In this document: positions 34,126 to 45,820 of the stretch, piece by piece
Layout of the letters: every line of letters begins with the position of its first letter
Numbering within the stretch: position 1 is the stretch's first letter
Assembly (NCBI RefSeq): GCF_017591435.1
Contig: NC_059300.1
Location: 1,583,257 to 1,647,256 of the forward strand
Source: Portunus trituberculatus
Lineage: Eukaryota; Arthropoda; Malacostraca; Decapoda; Portunidae
Direction of reading: 5' to 3'
Length of the DNA stretch: 64,000 nt
The notes under the pieces: model-generated
Told to the model about the DNA's origin: nothing
Seen by the model: only the letters and a program-made list of their open reading frames with translations
Databases searched by the model: none
Program-made: the position numbers and the translations under genes

Positions 34126-36691
34126 TATCCAGATTGCTTATAATTTTCCTTACATCTTCCTTAGTAACCATGATGTCCTGCATTTGCTTTATTTCCGTAG
34201 GCCTTCCTCCCATAAAATGCTCCTCCTTTGTAAACACTTTGCAAAAGTTGTCGTTCAAAATTTCAGCTATATCTCCAGCATCCTCATATACTTGTTCCCC
34301 ATTTTTTACCTTTACTATTGCCTCCCTTATATTTAGTTTTCCATTTATGAATTTGTAAAACATTTTGGGTCACTATCACAGTTTTCCACCACCTCTGTTC
34401 ATATTCCTTCTGTGCTGTTCTCCTTACTTCAACATATCTATTCCTTGCTGTTTTGTAAACTTCTCTTGATAATACATCACTGTTTTTCTTAAGTTTCTTC
34501 CATGCCTTTTCTTTGTTCTTTTTTGCTTCTTCACAATTTCTATTAAACCACTGTTTATTATTTAAAGTCCTCTTTCTGTAATATGGCACAAACTTTTTCA
34601 CAGCAGAGTTATACAAATCCATAAATTTATCGTATTTCAATTGCATATCCCTTTCCTGGTATACCACGGACCAGTCAATTTCATTAAAGAACTCCCTTAT
34701 ATGGTTATAATTTGCCCTAATATAATTTAATTTTTTCTCCCTGCGTTCCACAATCTTATTCATGCTTAATTCCGTATCCAGCTCAAAGGTTAGGATATCA
34801 TGATCGCTTCTCCCAAGGGACATTTATGTTCAATTTCCTCTTTAGAGATGCCCTGGTAAATACCAAATCCAACCTTGCTGCAACATCTTGTCCCCTGCAC
34901 CTTGTTGGTGATCTCACCCACTGTGTCATCAAGTTATTTGTTGCTACCTTTAACAATTCCTCTGCCCACTCACCACCATTCACCACTTCGTAGTCTTCCC
35001 ACACTATTTCTTTACAATTAAAGTCTCCGACTATCATCACTCTATCCTTTCTGATGAGTTCTTGCTTCATTCTGTCTAGAGTATTTCTCATCACCATTTG
35101 GTACTGTTCATATTCCCAAGCACTGGTTCTGGGTGGTATGTATACTGTTATAATATTAATGTCCCTCTTGCCATCTGTTATAAGCATACTTATCATTTCC
35201 TCATTTCTCTTACTATAGTTCACCTCCTTCACTATCAGATCTTCCTTAGTAAGAACCATTATACCACCACCTCCTTTATTTTTTCTATCATTTTTCCATA
35301 GTTTGTAGTGTTTTACAACAAACAAGTCTAGCTTTATTTCGGGCCTTAGCTCTGTTTCCACTACACACATTATGTCCGGTTCGTTATTTCTTAGGTAATC
35401 CATACATTCTAGCCTCTTAGACAGAAATCCATCTATATTCATGTAAGTCACTTGTATTCCATTCTTAGTCTCTTTCTTCCATGTAATGTCTATTCTGCCT
35501 GTTTTATCCACCACTTCTTTAACCTCCCATTTCTCATACTCCAAAAAAACTTGGTCTTTTCCTCCTCTGTTCTTTCGTCGTTCCTCTCTTTCACTTAAGT
35601 TACAAGCTCTTTCATTTTCATTCGCTCATCCTGTGACATATTTCTTCTTATGTAAATTGTTTTGGTTTCCTCCGAGTCCTTAAGTTTCCAAGCCCTCCTC
35701 AACAAGGCCTCAGCTGCCACCTTAGACTTTAATTTCAATTTTAATGGTCTATTCTTGCCTTCCTCAAAAGCTCCCAATCTCACAATTTCTTCTACCTCAA
35801 CATATAGGTCCTCTTCCCTCGCAGAGATCTTATTCAGTAAAGACTTAATCCTGTCATTTTCCTTATTCCTCCTATCCTGCCAGTTTCTGTTAGTTTCCTC
35901 CCTCAATCCTGTTGTGATCACACATTTTTTCTTTTCAGCATATCTCTCACCACATACTCATTTTCCTTTAGTGCCTTTACCATTTTACTCTGCGTAATCA
36001 TTTTATTTTCCTCTTCCTGCCTTTTCACTATCTCCCTAAAGGACCTTTGTACCTCCTGATGTTCATGGTTCACTTCTTTCATCCCAGCATCAATTAGATT
36101 AAGGCATTCCTCCTTCCTCAAGTCCCCTTCGGATATTTTCATCTCCATTTCTAGGAGTTTAGCCTTCATTTCTCCACATTGTTTCCTTAGTTGTTGGTTT
36201 TCTTTCTCCATCTTTACTTTTTCCTTCAAAAGCTCTTTATTCGCTATCGTTAACAAATAGATCTCTTTTTTGAACGAATCATTCTCGGCTATAACTCTAT
36301 CCAGTTTTTCTTCTCTGGACAAAATGTTTAGGAACTTACTTTCCAGTGCCTGGATTCTTGCATCCATATCTAATTTCTCCAGTCCTATTGAAGTAGTTAC
36401 AAAACCTTCAAAATCTTTGGGTTGTCTAGGAGTAGCCGCCATGTTTGTTATCGTTAGCTGATTATGGCCAAAACAATCACCACACACACTCTCATCTCAG
36501 GGACCACTCTCCATATCCCTCACTTTCAACACTATGCGACAGTAGGACATCAACAGGACACTAACTTAGAGGTACCCGGGCCCTGTAATACCATAGGTAT
36601 TTTCACTTCTTCCCGTCCGCAGCCAGAGACGAGCCATCCTCTCTCAGTGACGGCGAGAGTGTGTGGGAGTTTACACATGTAAGCAGAGTTA

Positions 36692-36933
36692 AGAAATCTA
36701 CACAATGATGTAGGATAAAGTTGTTGCATGTATTTCTATCTGCCATTTTTACCGGTCACATATTTAAAAACGTTGGCATTTTTGACACACCTGAAAAAGT
36801 CTAAAACCAGATAGAAATCTACACAATGATGTAGGATAAAGTTGTTGCATGTATTTCTATCTGCCATTTTTACCGGTCACATATTTAAAAACGTTGGCAT
36901 TTTTGACACACCTGAAAAAGTCTAAAACCAGAT
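36692..36933. repeat. Two perfect-looking tandem copies of a 121-bp segment
   Basis: Copy 1 is 36692-36812 and copy 2 is 36813-36933. I saw no difference by eye. They lie between the LINE F 5' end and the splice donor of the HARBI1-like exon 1. Confidence 0.95.
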
Positions 36934-37846
36934 AAATAGTAGTTAAGCTTACCTCTAGTGCCATGCACTTCAGGTAATTCTGGAGACACCTGTTCAATCA
37001 CGCTCCTTGTTGCCTGCTTGGTGAGTCTGTACCGGCAAATAAACTCTTCCTCTGTATGGAAATGAAAGGGATCCATACGATCCTTTAATATTCTTCTAGG
37101 TGCTCGTTGGTGTTTACGATCAAGATCACGTAAATGTGGAAACATGCTGAAAAGAAAAGCATACAATGTTTCTCACCTTGTTTTGACAGCTGATTTACCT
37201 GTTACAATATCTATATAATAAAAGCATATATATACTAGGCTCTCATATAAAACAGTAATGATCTCTTTGAAATAAGGTAATGAACCTTATAAAACAACAA
37301 TATGTGTACCTGCAGAGGTTATCAGGGAGAAAATAAAGCTGGTGTGATCGCTGCATTTCCTTCACCCTTGTTGTGATGTTCCAGCTATCCGTGAGGTTGA
37401 GTTGCTTCTTCTAAAGCGTATGTTTTGAGGAGGGGGATATGGAAATACCATGTTTCCTTTAAGAATACAGAGATGCCTATGATCACATTTCAGAACATAA
37501 ATGACAAAAAACTATATTTTTTATATTTACAGTAGTTATCTTCACTTTCAATATGATTGTGGGGAGGGGGTCTCTGGTACCACATTTGTTCCTACATTTT
37601 GTAGGGTTGGAGCGCGGAGTAGTCCCACACCACCATCGCACCAGGGCCGGTATTCATATAAGTCTAAAACGCTTTTAGCAGGCTAAAAAAAACTTTTAAC
37701 CACTAATTTTACTTTTAGCACTAAAATTTTTTTTAACTTAATTCATAAACACTTTTAAGGCCTAAAAGATTTTTAGCGGGTAGCCAAGCGCTAATAGTCG
37801 TGAGGGGTCCTTTTAGTGAGCTTAAAAGTATTTTTAAGTCTCCAAG

Positions 37847-38570
37847 ATGGCGCAACAACAACTTCGCCAGCGACAACGCCAGACTTTTTGTGAGAGGAGA
37901 GACTTCCTGACGGAATACAGTTACTCCCAACTGATCGAAAGATTTTTACTTGACCATGCAGGCATACTGTATGTAACTGATCTTGTGAGGGATGCATTAG
38001 GGAGTCGAACTGCTTGGAACAAAGACCTCTCTCCTGAGATGAAGGTGGCCATCACCTTATGGTACCACAGGAAAGATGCAGTTGTGCAGTAGCGATGACT
38101 TCGACACATCACAGCCAACTGTTAGCCATGCTATCACCCAGACCCTTGAGGTCCTTGCACAACGAGACAATTTCCGGAGGTTCATCAATTTCCCCCTCAC
38201 CCAGCAGGAACTTCAGCAGAAACAAGAACAATTCATGCAAGTTGCAGGGTTTCCCGGTGTCGTTGGTGTAGTCGATGGCACTCATATAGGAATTATAGCC
38301 CCAAGGGAACACGAAGCTGAATATGTAAACCGGAAACGGTTTCATAGCATCAATGTACAAGTTGTGTTTGATGCAACATACTACAGAATACTTGACATTG
38401 TTGTAAAGTGGCCTGGCTCTGTCAATGATGCTAGTCTTCAATGAGTCTGGACTGAAGCAACTCTTCGAAAGAGGTATCGTGCCACGCAATTGCCACTTGT
38501 TGGGTGACAGTACCTACGCCATGAAGCGCTGGCTCCTGACACCATACTTGCGCCCCCAGTCTTTTAAGAT
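37847..38570 (+). pseudogene. Harbinger 2 HARBI1-like transposase, C-terminally deleted
   Basis: ATG 37847: MAQQQLRQRQRQTFCERRDF, LDHAGILYVTDLVRDALGS, LSPEMKVAITLWY. A frameshift near 38085 leads into MQLCSSDDFDTSQPTVSHAI, FPLTQQELQQKQEQFMQVA, the D1 motif GVVDGTHIGIIAPREHE, then VKWPGSVNDA (D2 region). A second frameshift near 38435 leads to LFERGIVPRNCHLLGDSTYA (third acidic motif). Sequence past TPYLRPQ is lost in the internal deletion. Confidence 0.85.
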
Positions 38571-38668
38571 GTGAGCATTGTCTTCCACATGGGATGCCAA
38601 TAAATAACATTGGTCCCTTGTCCACTTGGGCTTCCTAGCCCTCTTCTTCTTGTCCTCAAACTCCATTG
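38514..38668 (-). pseudogene. Harbinger 2 Myb/SANT-like accessory protein, N-terminal stub
   Basis: The minus strand reads MEFEDKKKRARKPKWTRDQC then YLLASHVEDNAHILK, the start of a Myb/SANT domain with a basic leader. It continues only about 50 codons before meeting the deletion joint. Starting near the right end of Harbinger 2, it has the expected convergent orientation. Confidence 0.75.
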
Positions 38669-39155
38669 TCTTTTCCTTGCCTCCAACGTGGCTTTGTTTT
38701 TGTTTTGATGAGTATACAGCCATTGGATGAGATCTCGCCAAAGCGGCCAAACTCACCTTATGTACAAAACTAAACTCATAAAATAAGCATGATTCCATTT
38801 TTTTTGCTAAAAAAGATATTTTAAAATTATTTTGTACCTTTTTATGTATCATTATGATATTTAAGTGAGAAAATATGCAATTTAAGTTGCATTGTAGCGC
38901 TAAGCGTAGCAAATGTAGCGGGTTTAGATTTTACTTTTACTTTTAGCCACTTTACTTTTACTTCTAGGTAGAAGTTCCCTAAAAATTTTTTTTATCTCTT
39001 TATGTATACACTTTTACCGATTACTTTTAGCTGACAGTAAAACTAAAAAAATATTAGTGTACTTTTAGTGTGTTTATGAATACTGGCCCAGGCCTCTAAG
39101 AATACCGCTTTGGTGTGGGATGTCGGGATCCCACATTTCGTTTAAGAATACGGCT

Positions 39156-39433
39156 GTTAGCCTCAAGAAGGACATCATCTGATAGAATACATGGCGATTG
39201 AATGGTAAATAAAAAACATTTCCTGTTTTTTTCCTTTGTGCAGTACTTTACTTTTTTTATATATATTTTTTATGATTATTTTCATGTATTTTCATTTCTG
39301 TAGGGGCGACTTTCAACATGCTGGAACGCATTCCCTATTATTACATGTTATAATGGGTTCAGTATACGGTAAATTCGATATGCGGTAAGGTTTTCAGGAA
39401 CACATATGTACTGTATAACGAGGATTTACTGTA

Positions 39434-39520
<87 letters not shown>

Positions 39521-40337
39521 TAATACTCCGCTTAACGAACGTTCGTCTAACGAATTTCCGGTTTAACGTACTATATAAAGTTAGACCAAAAGTCCGCATA
39601 ACGTACAACCACATCCGTTTTAGTGAATTTTCTGTGTTTGAATTTGCCGGGTGAGGGACCGAACACGGCAGCTTCGCTGTGATTGTCTGGCTCCCCGCCT
39701 GTCTCTAGCGCTCCTGGAGCTGGATCCAAGATTCTTTAACAACCTCAGCGCAATCTCCTGCCGCGAAATGGCTTCCATGAACGCTTGGAGGGATGGTGAC
39801 GAGGTTGCTCTGAGGTTGCTGGGAACACCACCTCTGGAGGTGGTGTTGCTGTCTTATATATGTATATATGTTCACAAAGCAACACTTCTATTAGCTTTTT
39901 ACAAACCTTGCCACCCAAGAAAGGATTGTTTTGTAATGCATAAAGTGAAATCTTACATGGAATACCAAAAAAATAAAGCAGAGATGATGAGATCAGCCAC
40001 AGACGGTGGAGACTCCGGCGACTTGGACGCTTCTTCTTCTTCGTGGCAAGCAATGCTATTTGTTTTCTCGCCTCTCTCGTGTCTGTGAATAATATCCAGC
40101 TTAACTTCGAGAGTAAGAGACTTCCTGGTCTTCTTAGTAACACTAGGCGACATTGCAGGGCATTTTGGCGGTAAGTTGAGCAAGGGAAGAGGCGCTGGTG
40201 TATTCAAAAGCCTGTCAGCTTACGTGATATGGTGGGGCTTTCAAACTTGGAAAAAATTACCTGGATAAAACTTCGTTGTAGCGAAATTTCGTTGTGTGAA
40301 CCTTCGTTAAGCGGGGGTTGCCTGTACATGAAAATAG

Positions 40338-40404
<67 letters not shown>

Positions 40405-40495
40405 AAAGTACTGCGCAAAAGAAATAAACAGAAAATGTTTTTATTTACCTTTTACTCACCATGTATTCTATCAGATGATGTCTCTCTCGAGACTA
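39156..40495. repeat. Inverted repeat of about 100 bp flanking Tigger 2 and (TA)n tracts
   Basis: Left arm 39156-39258 and right arm 40397-40495 are reverse-complement matches, with shared blocks CATGTATTCTATCAGATGATGT and AAAGTAAAGTACTGC at about 80 percent or more by eye. The loop holds a Tigger end fragment (39340-39430), (TA)n 39432-39517 and the Tigger 2 element. Confidence 0.75.
39518..40324 (-). mobile_element. Tigger 2, non-autonomous, TA target duplication
   Basis: Ends CAGTAATACTCCGCTTAACG and (reversed) CAGGCAACCCCCGCTTAACG keep similarity for about 45 bp and are flanked by TA. On the minus strand ATG 40153 starts a Tigger HTH (MSPSVTKKTRKSLTLEVKLD, then IIHRHERGEKTNSIA). It switches to unrelated sequence, so only the N-terminus remains. 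(TA)n tracts lie on both sides (39432-39517, 40339-40401). Confidence 0.8.
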
Positions 40496-41159
40496 AGGGA
40501 CAGTAGGGATTTCACTCGTTACTCATCTTCCGCTGAGTGGACAGACTACTTTTTCGCTTTGCCTTGTCCACTCCAGCAGTGTCTGCAGAACATTTTGGCA
40601 TCGTGATATTATCTACAAAAACACACGTAAGGATTTCACTTGTGTTTAATGGGAAACACGGGAAGAGACTGATTGTTGTTGTGACGTCATCCACGTCACA
40701 CTTCCCGTGCCACCTCAGCTCAGTGTTCACTGACAGCTGACTTTTGGCGGAACATTCAGGCACTTTGGCCTAATGCCTGAGGTTTCCTGTTGTTTACATA
40801 TCGCTTGTGGACACTGGGCTAGCTGGAGTGTTCATCAAACTCTCCACATTGCTGTAAACAATTAAACATCCCGAACAATTACTCACTGTTTGGATGCAAT
40901 AATACAAATAGAAAAACAGCAGGTTTAGGCATGACATAAGCAGATACCGTATCTGTGAATTTTTCTTACCGTATATCAAATCGAGGGTAGTAATTTCCAA
41001 ATACCATAACTGTGAATTAACCGGATAAAGAAGTACATGCAAACCCCGTTCAACGAAGGTTCACACAACGAAATTTCGCTACAACGAAGGTTTAATTTTA
41101 CTACCATCTACTTGTTTAACGAAGTTTGATCCAGGTAACTTTTTGCAAGTTTGAAAGCC
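40417..41159. mobile_element. Tigger-derived patchwork (unit 1)
   Basis: Contains a minus-strand start at 40602 (MPKCSADTAGVDKAKRKSSL, stopping after RKMSNE) of Tigger N-terminal style, and the block GTGACGTCATCCACGTCACA. At 41036 there is a Tigger end CATGCAAACCCCGTTCAACG, running inward to AAGTTTGAAAGCC at about 41159, where LINE C3 begins. The same terminal sequence is present inverted at 40230-40324. It is duplicated at 45079-45820. Confidence 0.65.
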
Positions 41160-43545
41160 TTGCCGTATCATGCAATCCTGACCGTCTTGGAGACACGCCC
41201 AACATTCTTGATCTCTTCCTCACCTCTAACCCTTCTGCTTACGCTGTCACCCTTTCATCTCCGTTGGGCTCCCCCCGATCACAATCTCATTTCTGTATCT
41301 TGTCCTATTTTTCCAATCCCTCCGCAGGATCCTCCAAAGCGAAGGTGCCTCTGGCGTTTTGCCTCTGCCAGTTGGGGGGACCTGAGGAGGTATTATGCTG
41401 ATTTTCCCTGGAATGATTATTGTTTCCGTGCCAGAGACCCATCTCTTTGTGCTAAACGCATAACAGAGGTGTTAGTATCTGGCATGGAGGCGTACATTCC
41501 TCATTCTTCCTTCTCAACCTAAACCTTCTAAACCTTGGTTTAACTCAGCCTGTTCTCGTGCTATACATGATAGAGAGGTTGCCCACAAAAGGTACTTGAG
41601 CCTTCCATCTCCTGAATCTCATGCACTTTATATCTCTGCCAAGTCTGTTCTTCAACTTGCCAAACACTCTTTCATAAATAGGAAATGTCAAAATCTTTCA
41701 AACTCAAACTCTCCTCGTGACTTCTGGCATCTAGCCAAAAACATCTCAAATAACTTCACTTCTTCATCTTTCCTCCTTTATTTCATCCTGATGGCACCAC
41801 TCTCTTTTCTCTCTGAACCTTTGCTCACAACTCCACCTTGGACGATTCTGGGCTTGTCCCTCCCTCTCCTCCTCCCTCTGACTATTTCATGTCTACAATC
41901 AAAATTCTTCATAATGATGTTTTCCATGCCCTTGCTGGCCTAAACCCTCGGAAGGCTTATGGACCTGATGGGGTCCCTCCTATTGTTCTCAAAAACTGTG
42001 CTTCTGTGCTTGCACCTTGCCTGGCCAAACTCTTCCAACTTTGTCTATCGACTTCTACCTTTCCTTCCTGCTGGAAGTTCACCTACATTCAGCCTGTTCC
42101 TAAAAAGGGTGACCGTTCTAACCCCTCAAACTACCGTCCTATAGCTTTAATCTCTTGCTTGTCTAAAGTTTTTGAATCTATCCTGAATAGGAAGATTCTC
42201 AAACATCTGTCACTTCACAATCTTCTGTCTGATCGCCAGTATGGCTTCCGTCAAGGTTGCTCTACTGGTGATCTTCTGGCTTTCCTTACTGAGTCTTGGT
42301 CATCCTCTTTTAGAGATTTCGGTGAAACTTTTGCTGTTGCGTTAGACATATCAAAAGCTTTTGATAGAGTCTGGCATAAAGCTTTGATTTCAAAACTGCC
42401 TCCTACGGCTTCTATCCTTCTCTCTGCAACTTTATCTCAAGTTTCCTTTCCGACCGCTCTATTGCTGCTGTGGTAGACGGCTACTGTTCTTCTCCTAAAC
42501 CTATTAATAGTGGTGTTCCTCAGGGTTCTGTCCTGTCACCCACTCTCTTTCTATTATTCATTAATGACCTTCTTAACCAAACTTCTTGCCCTATCCACTC
42601 CTACGCTGATGATACCACCCTACATCTTTCCACGTTCTTTCAGAGACGTCCAACCCTTCAGGAAATTAACAGATCAGGCGGTGACGCCACGGAACGCCTG
42701 CCTTCCGATCTTTCAAAAATTTCCGATTGGGGCAGAGAAAATCTAGTAGTTTTCAATGCCTCAAAAACTCAATTCCTCCATCTATCAACTCGACACAACC
42801 TTCCAGACAACTATCCCTCTTCTTCAATGACACTCAACTGTCTCCCTCTTCCACAATGAATATCCTCGGTCTGTCCTTTGCTCATAATCTTAACTGGAAA
42901 CTTCACATCTCATCTCTTGCTAAAACAGCTTCTATGAAATTAGGTGTTCTGAGGCGTCTCCGCCAGTTTTTCTCGCCCTCCAACTGCTTACTCTGTATAA
43001 GGGCCTTATCCGTCCCTGTATGGAGTACTCTTCGCATGTTTGGGGGGTTCCAGTCACACAGCTTTGCTTGATAGGGTGGAATCGAAAGCTCTTCGTCTCA
43101 TCAACTCCCTCCTCTGACTAACTGTCTTCAGTCTCTTTCTCACCGCCGAAATGTTGCATCCCTTTCTATATTTTATCGCTATTTTCATGGTAACTGTTCT
43201 ACTGATCTTGCTAACTGCATGCCTCCCTCCTCCTGCGGCCACGCTGCACAAGGCTTTTTTCTTCCTCTCATCCCTATTCTGTCCAACTCTCTGATGCAAG
43301 AGTTAACCAGTATGCTCAATCATTCATCCCTTTCACTGGTAAACTCTGGAACTCCCTCCCTGCATCTGTATTTCCGAATTCCTACAACTTGTCTTCTTTT
43401 AAGAGGGAGGTATCGAGGCATTTGCTCCCCTAATTCTGGCTGACAGTTTTGGCACTTTTTGTACTCTTTGGAGAGCCAGCACTCAAGTGGGCTTTTTTCT
43501 AACTTTCTTTTTTTTGCCCTTGGCTGGCCCTCTTCCCTACGTAAA
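41160..43545 (+). mobile_element. LINE C3 (unit 1), endonuclease C-terminus to A-rich tail
   Basis: Order: endonuclease end (DTPNILDLFLTSNPSAY, then PDHNLISVSCPI), linker (KPWFNSACSRAIHDREVAHK; FWHLAKNISNNF), and RT 41838-42476 (RKAYGPDGVPPIVLKNCA, YIQPVPKKGDRSNPSNYRPI, DISKAFDRVWHKALISKLP). After a frameshift come SGVPQGSVLSPTLFLLFIND and SYADDTTLHLS (42470-42859), then the thumb (KTASMKLGVLRRLRQFF). The 3' UTR has GAGAGCCAGCACTCAAG and an AAATAAAA-rich tail at 43540-43595. It is 5'-truncated and dead, carrying frameshifts near 41515, 42400 and 42830. Confidence 0.9.
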
Positions 43546-43599
43546 AAAAATAAAAAATAAAAATAAAAAATAAATAAATAAAAAATAATATAAAAGATA

Positions 43600-45060
<1,461 letters not shown>

Positions 45061-45820
45061 TTGCAAGTTACCATGAAAAAAAGAAATAAACAGAAAATGT
45101 TTTATTTACCTTTTACTCACCATGTATTCTATCAGATGATGTCTCTCTCGAGACTAAGGGACAGTAGGGATTTCACTCGTTACTCATCTTCCGCTGAGTG
45201 GACAGACTACTTTTTCGCTTTGCCTTGTCCACTCCAGCAGTGTCTGCAGAACATTTTGGCATCGTGATATTATCTACAAAAACACACGTAAGGATTTCAC
45301 TTGTGTTTAATGGGAAACACGGGAAGAGACTGATTGTTGTTGTGACGTCATCCACGTCACACTTCCCGTGCCACCTCAGCTCAGTGTTCACTGACAGCTG
45401 ACTTTTGGCGGAACATTCAGGCACTTTGGCCTAATGCCTGAGGTTTCCTGTTGTTTACATATCGCTTGTGGACACTGGGCTAGCTGGAGTGTTCATCAAA
45501 CTCTCCACATTGCTGTAAACAATTAAACATCCCGAACAATTACTCACTGTTTGGATGCAATAATACAAATAGAAAAACAGCAGGTTTAGGCATGACATAA
45601 GCAGATACCGTATCTGTGAATTTTTCTTACCGTATATCAAATCGAGGGTAGTAATTTCCAAATACCATAACTGTGAATTAACCGGATAAAGAAGTACATG
45701 CAAACCCCGTTCAACGAAGGTTCACACAACGAAATTTCGCTACAACGAAGGTTTAATTTTACTACCATCTACTTGTTTAACGAAGTTTGATCCAGGTAAC
45801 TTTTTGCAAGTTTGAAAGCC

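Larger units (their letters stand above)
31893..36680 (-). mobile_element. CR1-like LINE F, full length, inserted in the Harbinger 1 transposase intron
   Basis: 5' UTR 36680-36443. ORF1 starts at 36442 (MAATPRQPKDFEGF) with a long coiled coil and a second frame at 35921-35595 (RPLKLKLKSKVAAEALLRRA). The endonuclease is at 35544-34798 (NEPDIMCVVETELRP, NKGGGGIMVLTKED, VMIVGDFNCKEIVWEDYE). The linker is at 34823-34126 (KQWFNRNCEEAKKNKEKAW, FYKFINGKLNIREA). The RT runs 33398-32297. The 3' UTR ends at about 31893 with TATTTACCTATTTGTGTATT, similar to but distinct from the LINE A 3' end. A piggyBac-like insert interrupts the RT entry motif. Long open frames suggest it is fairly young. Confidence 0.9.
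30893..37150 (-). pseudogene. Harbinger 1 transposase, HARBI1-like nuclease, exons separated by LINE F
   Basis: Exon 1 (about 37150-36953) reads FPHLRDLDRKHQRAPRRILK, then DPFHFHTEEEFICRYRLTK and VSPELPEVHGTRG. It ends at a GTAAGC donor. The remainder lies at about 31740-30893: LQVLIALRYMATGSFQLIIS, SQAAVSRCISRVSKAIAM, then the DDE core. D1 is GIIGCIDCTHVVVS, D2 is in WPGSAHDSNIFG with LLGDAGYACRPF, and the C-terminus has CIEWAFGVWKRRFSCL and ends RQRYIRDFF. A frameshift near 31490 sits just before D1. The intron between the exons has been expanded to more than 5 kb by LINE F. All acidic motifs remain recognisable. Confidence 0.85.
37645..39088 (+). mobile_element. PIF/Harbinger transposon 2, internally deleted, CAG target duplication
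   Basis: Ends GGCCGGTATTCATATAAGTC and (reversed) GGCCAGTATTCATAAACACA, flanked by CAG at 37642-37644 and 39089-39091. The subterminal regions are rich in CTTTTAGC-like and ACTTTTA repeats. It holds a broken HARBI1-like gene (+) and the first part of a Myb/SANT-like gene (-), joined at about 38570. This is what a deletion of the middle of a convergent two-gene Harbinger would leave. It sits near the right end of Harbinger 1. Confidence 0.88.
29605..39153. mobile_element. PIF/Harbinger transposon 1, split by a LINE and a second Harbinger
   Basis: The inferred ends are GGTATTCTTAAAACGAAGTG (29605) and, reversed, CGTATTCTTAAACGAAATGT (ending about 39152). The two genes typical of Harbinger lie between them in convergent orientation: a Myb/SANT-like gene at the left (+) and a HARBI1-like nuclease (-). 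Removing LINE F (31893-36680), its piggyBac-like insert and Harbinger 2 (37645-39088) leaves roughly 3.3 kb, a normal size. The exact 3-bp target duplication is not resolved, and the end call depends on a short match. Confidence 0.7.
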
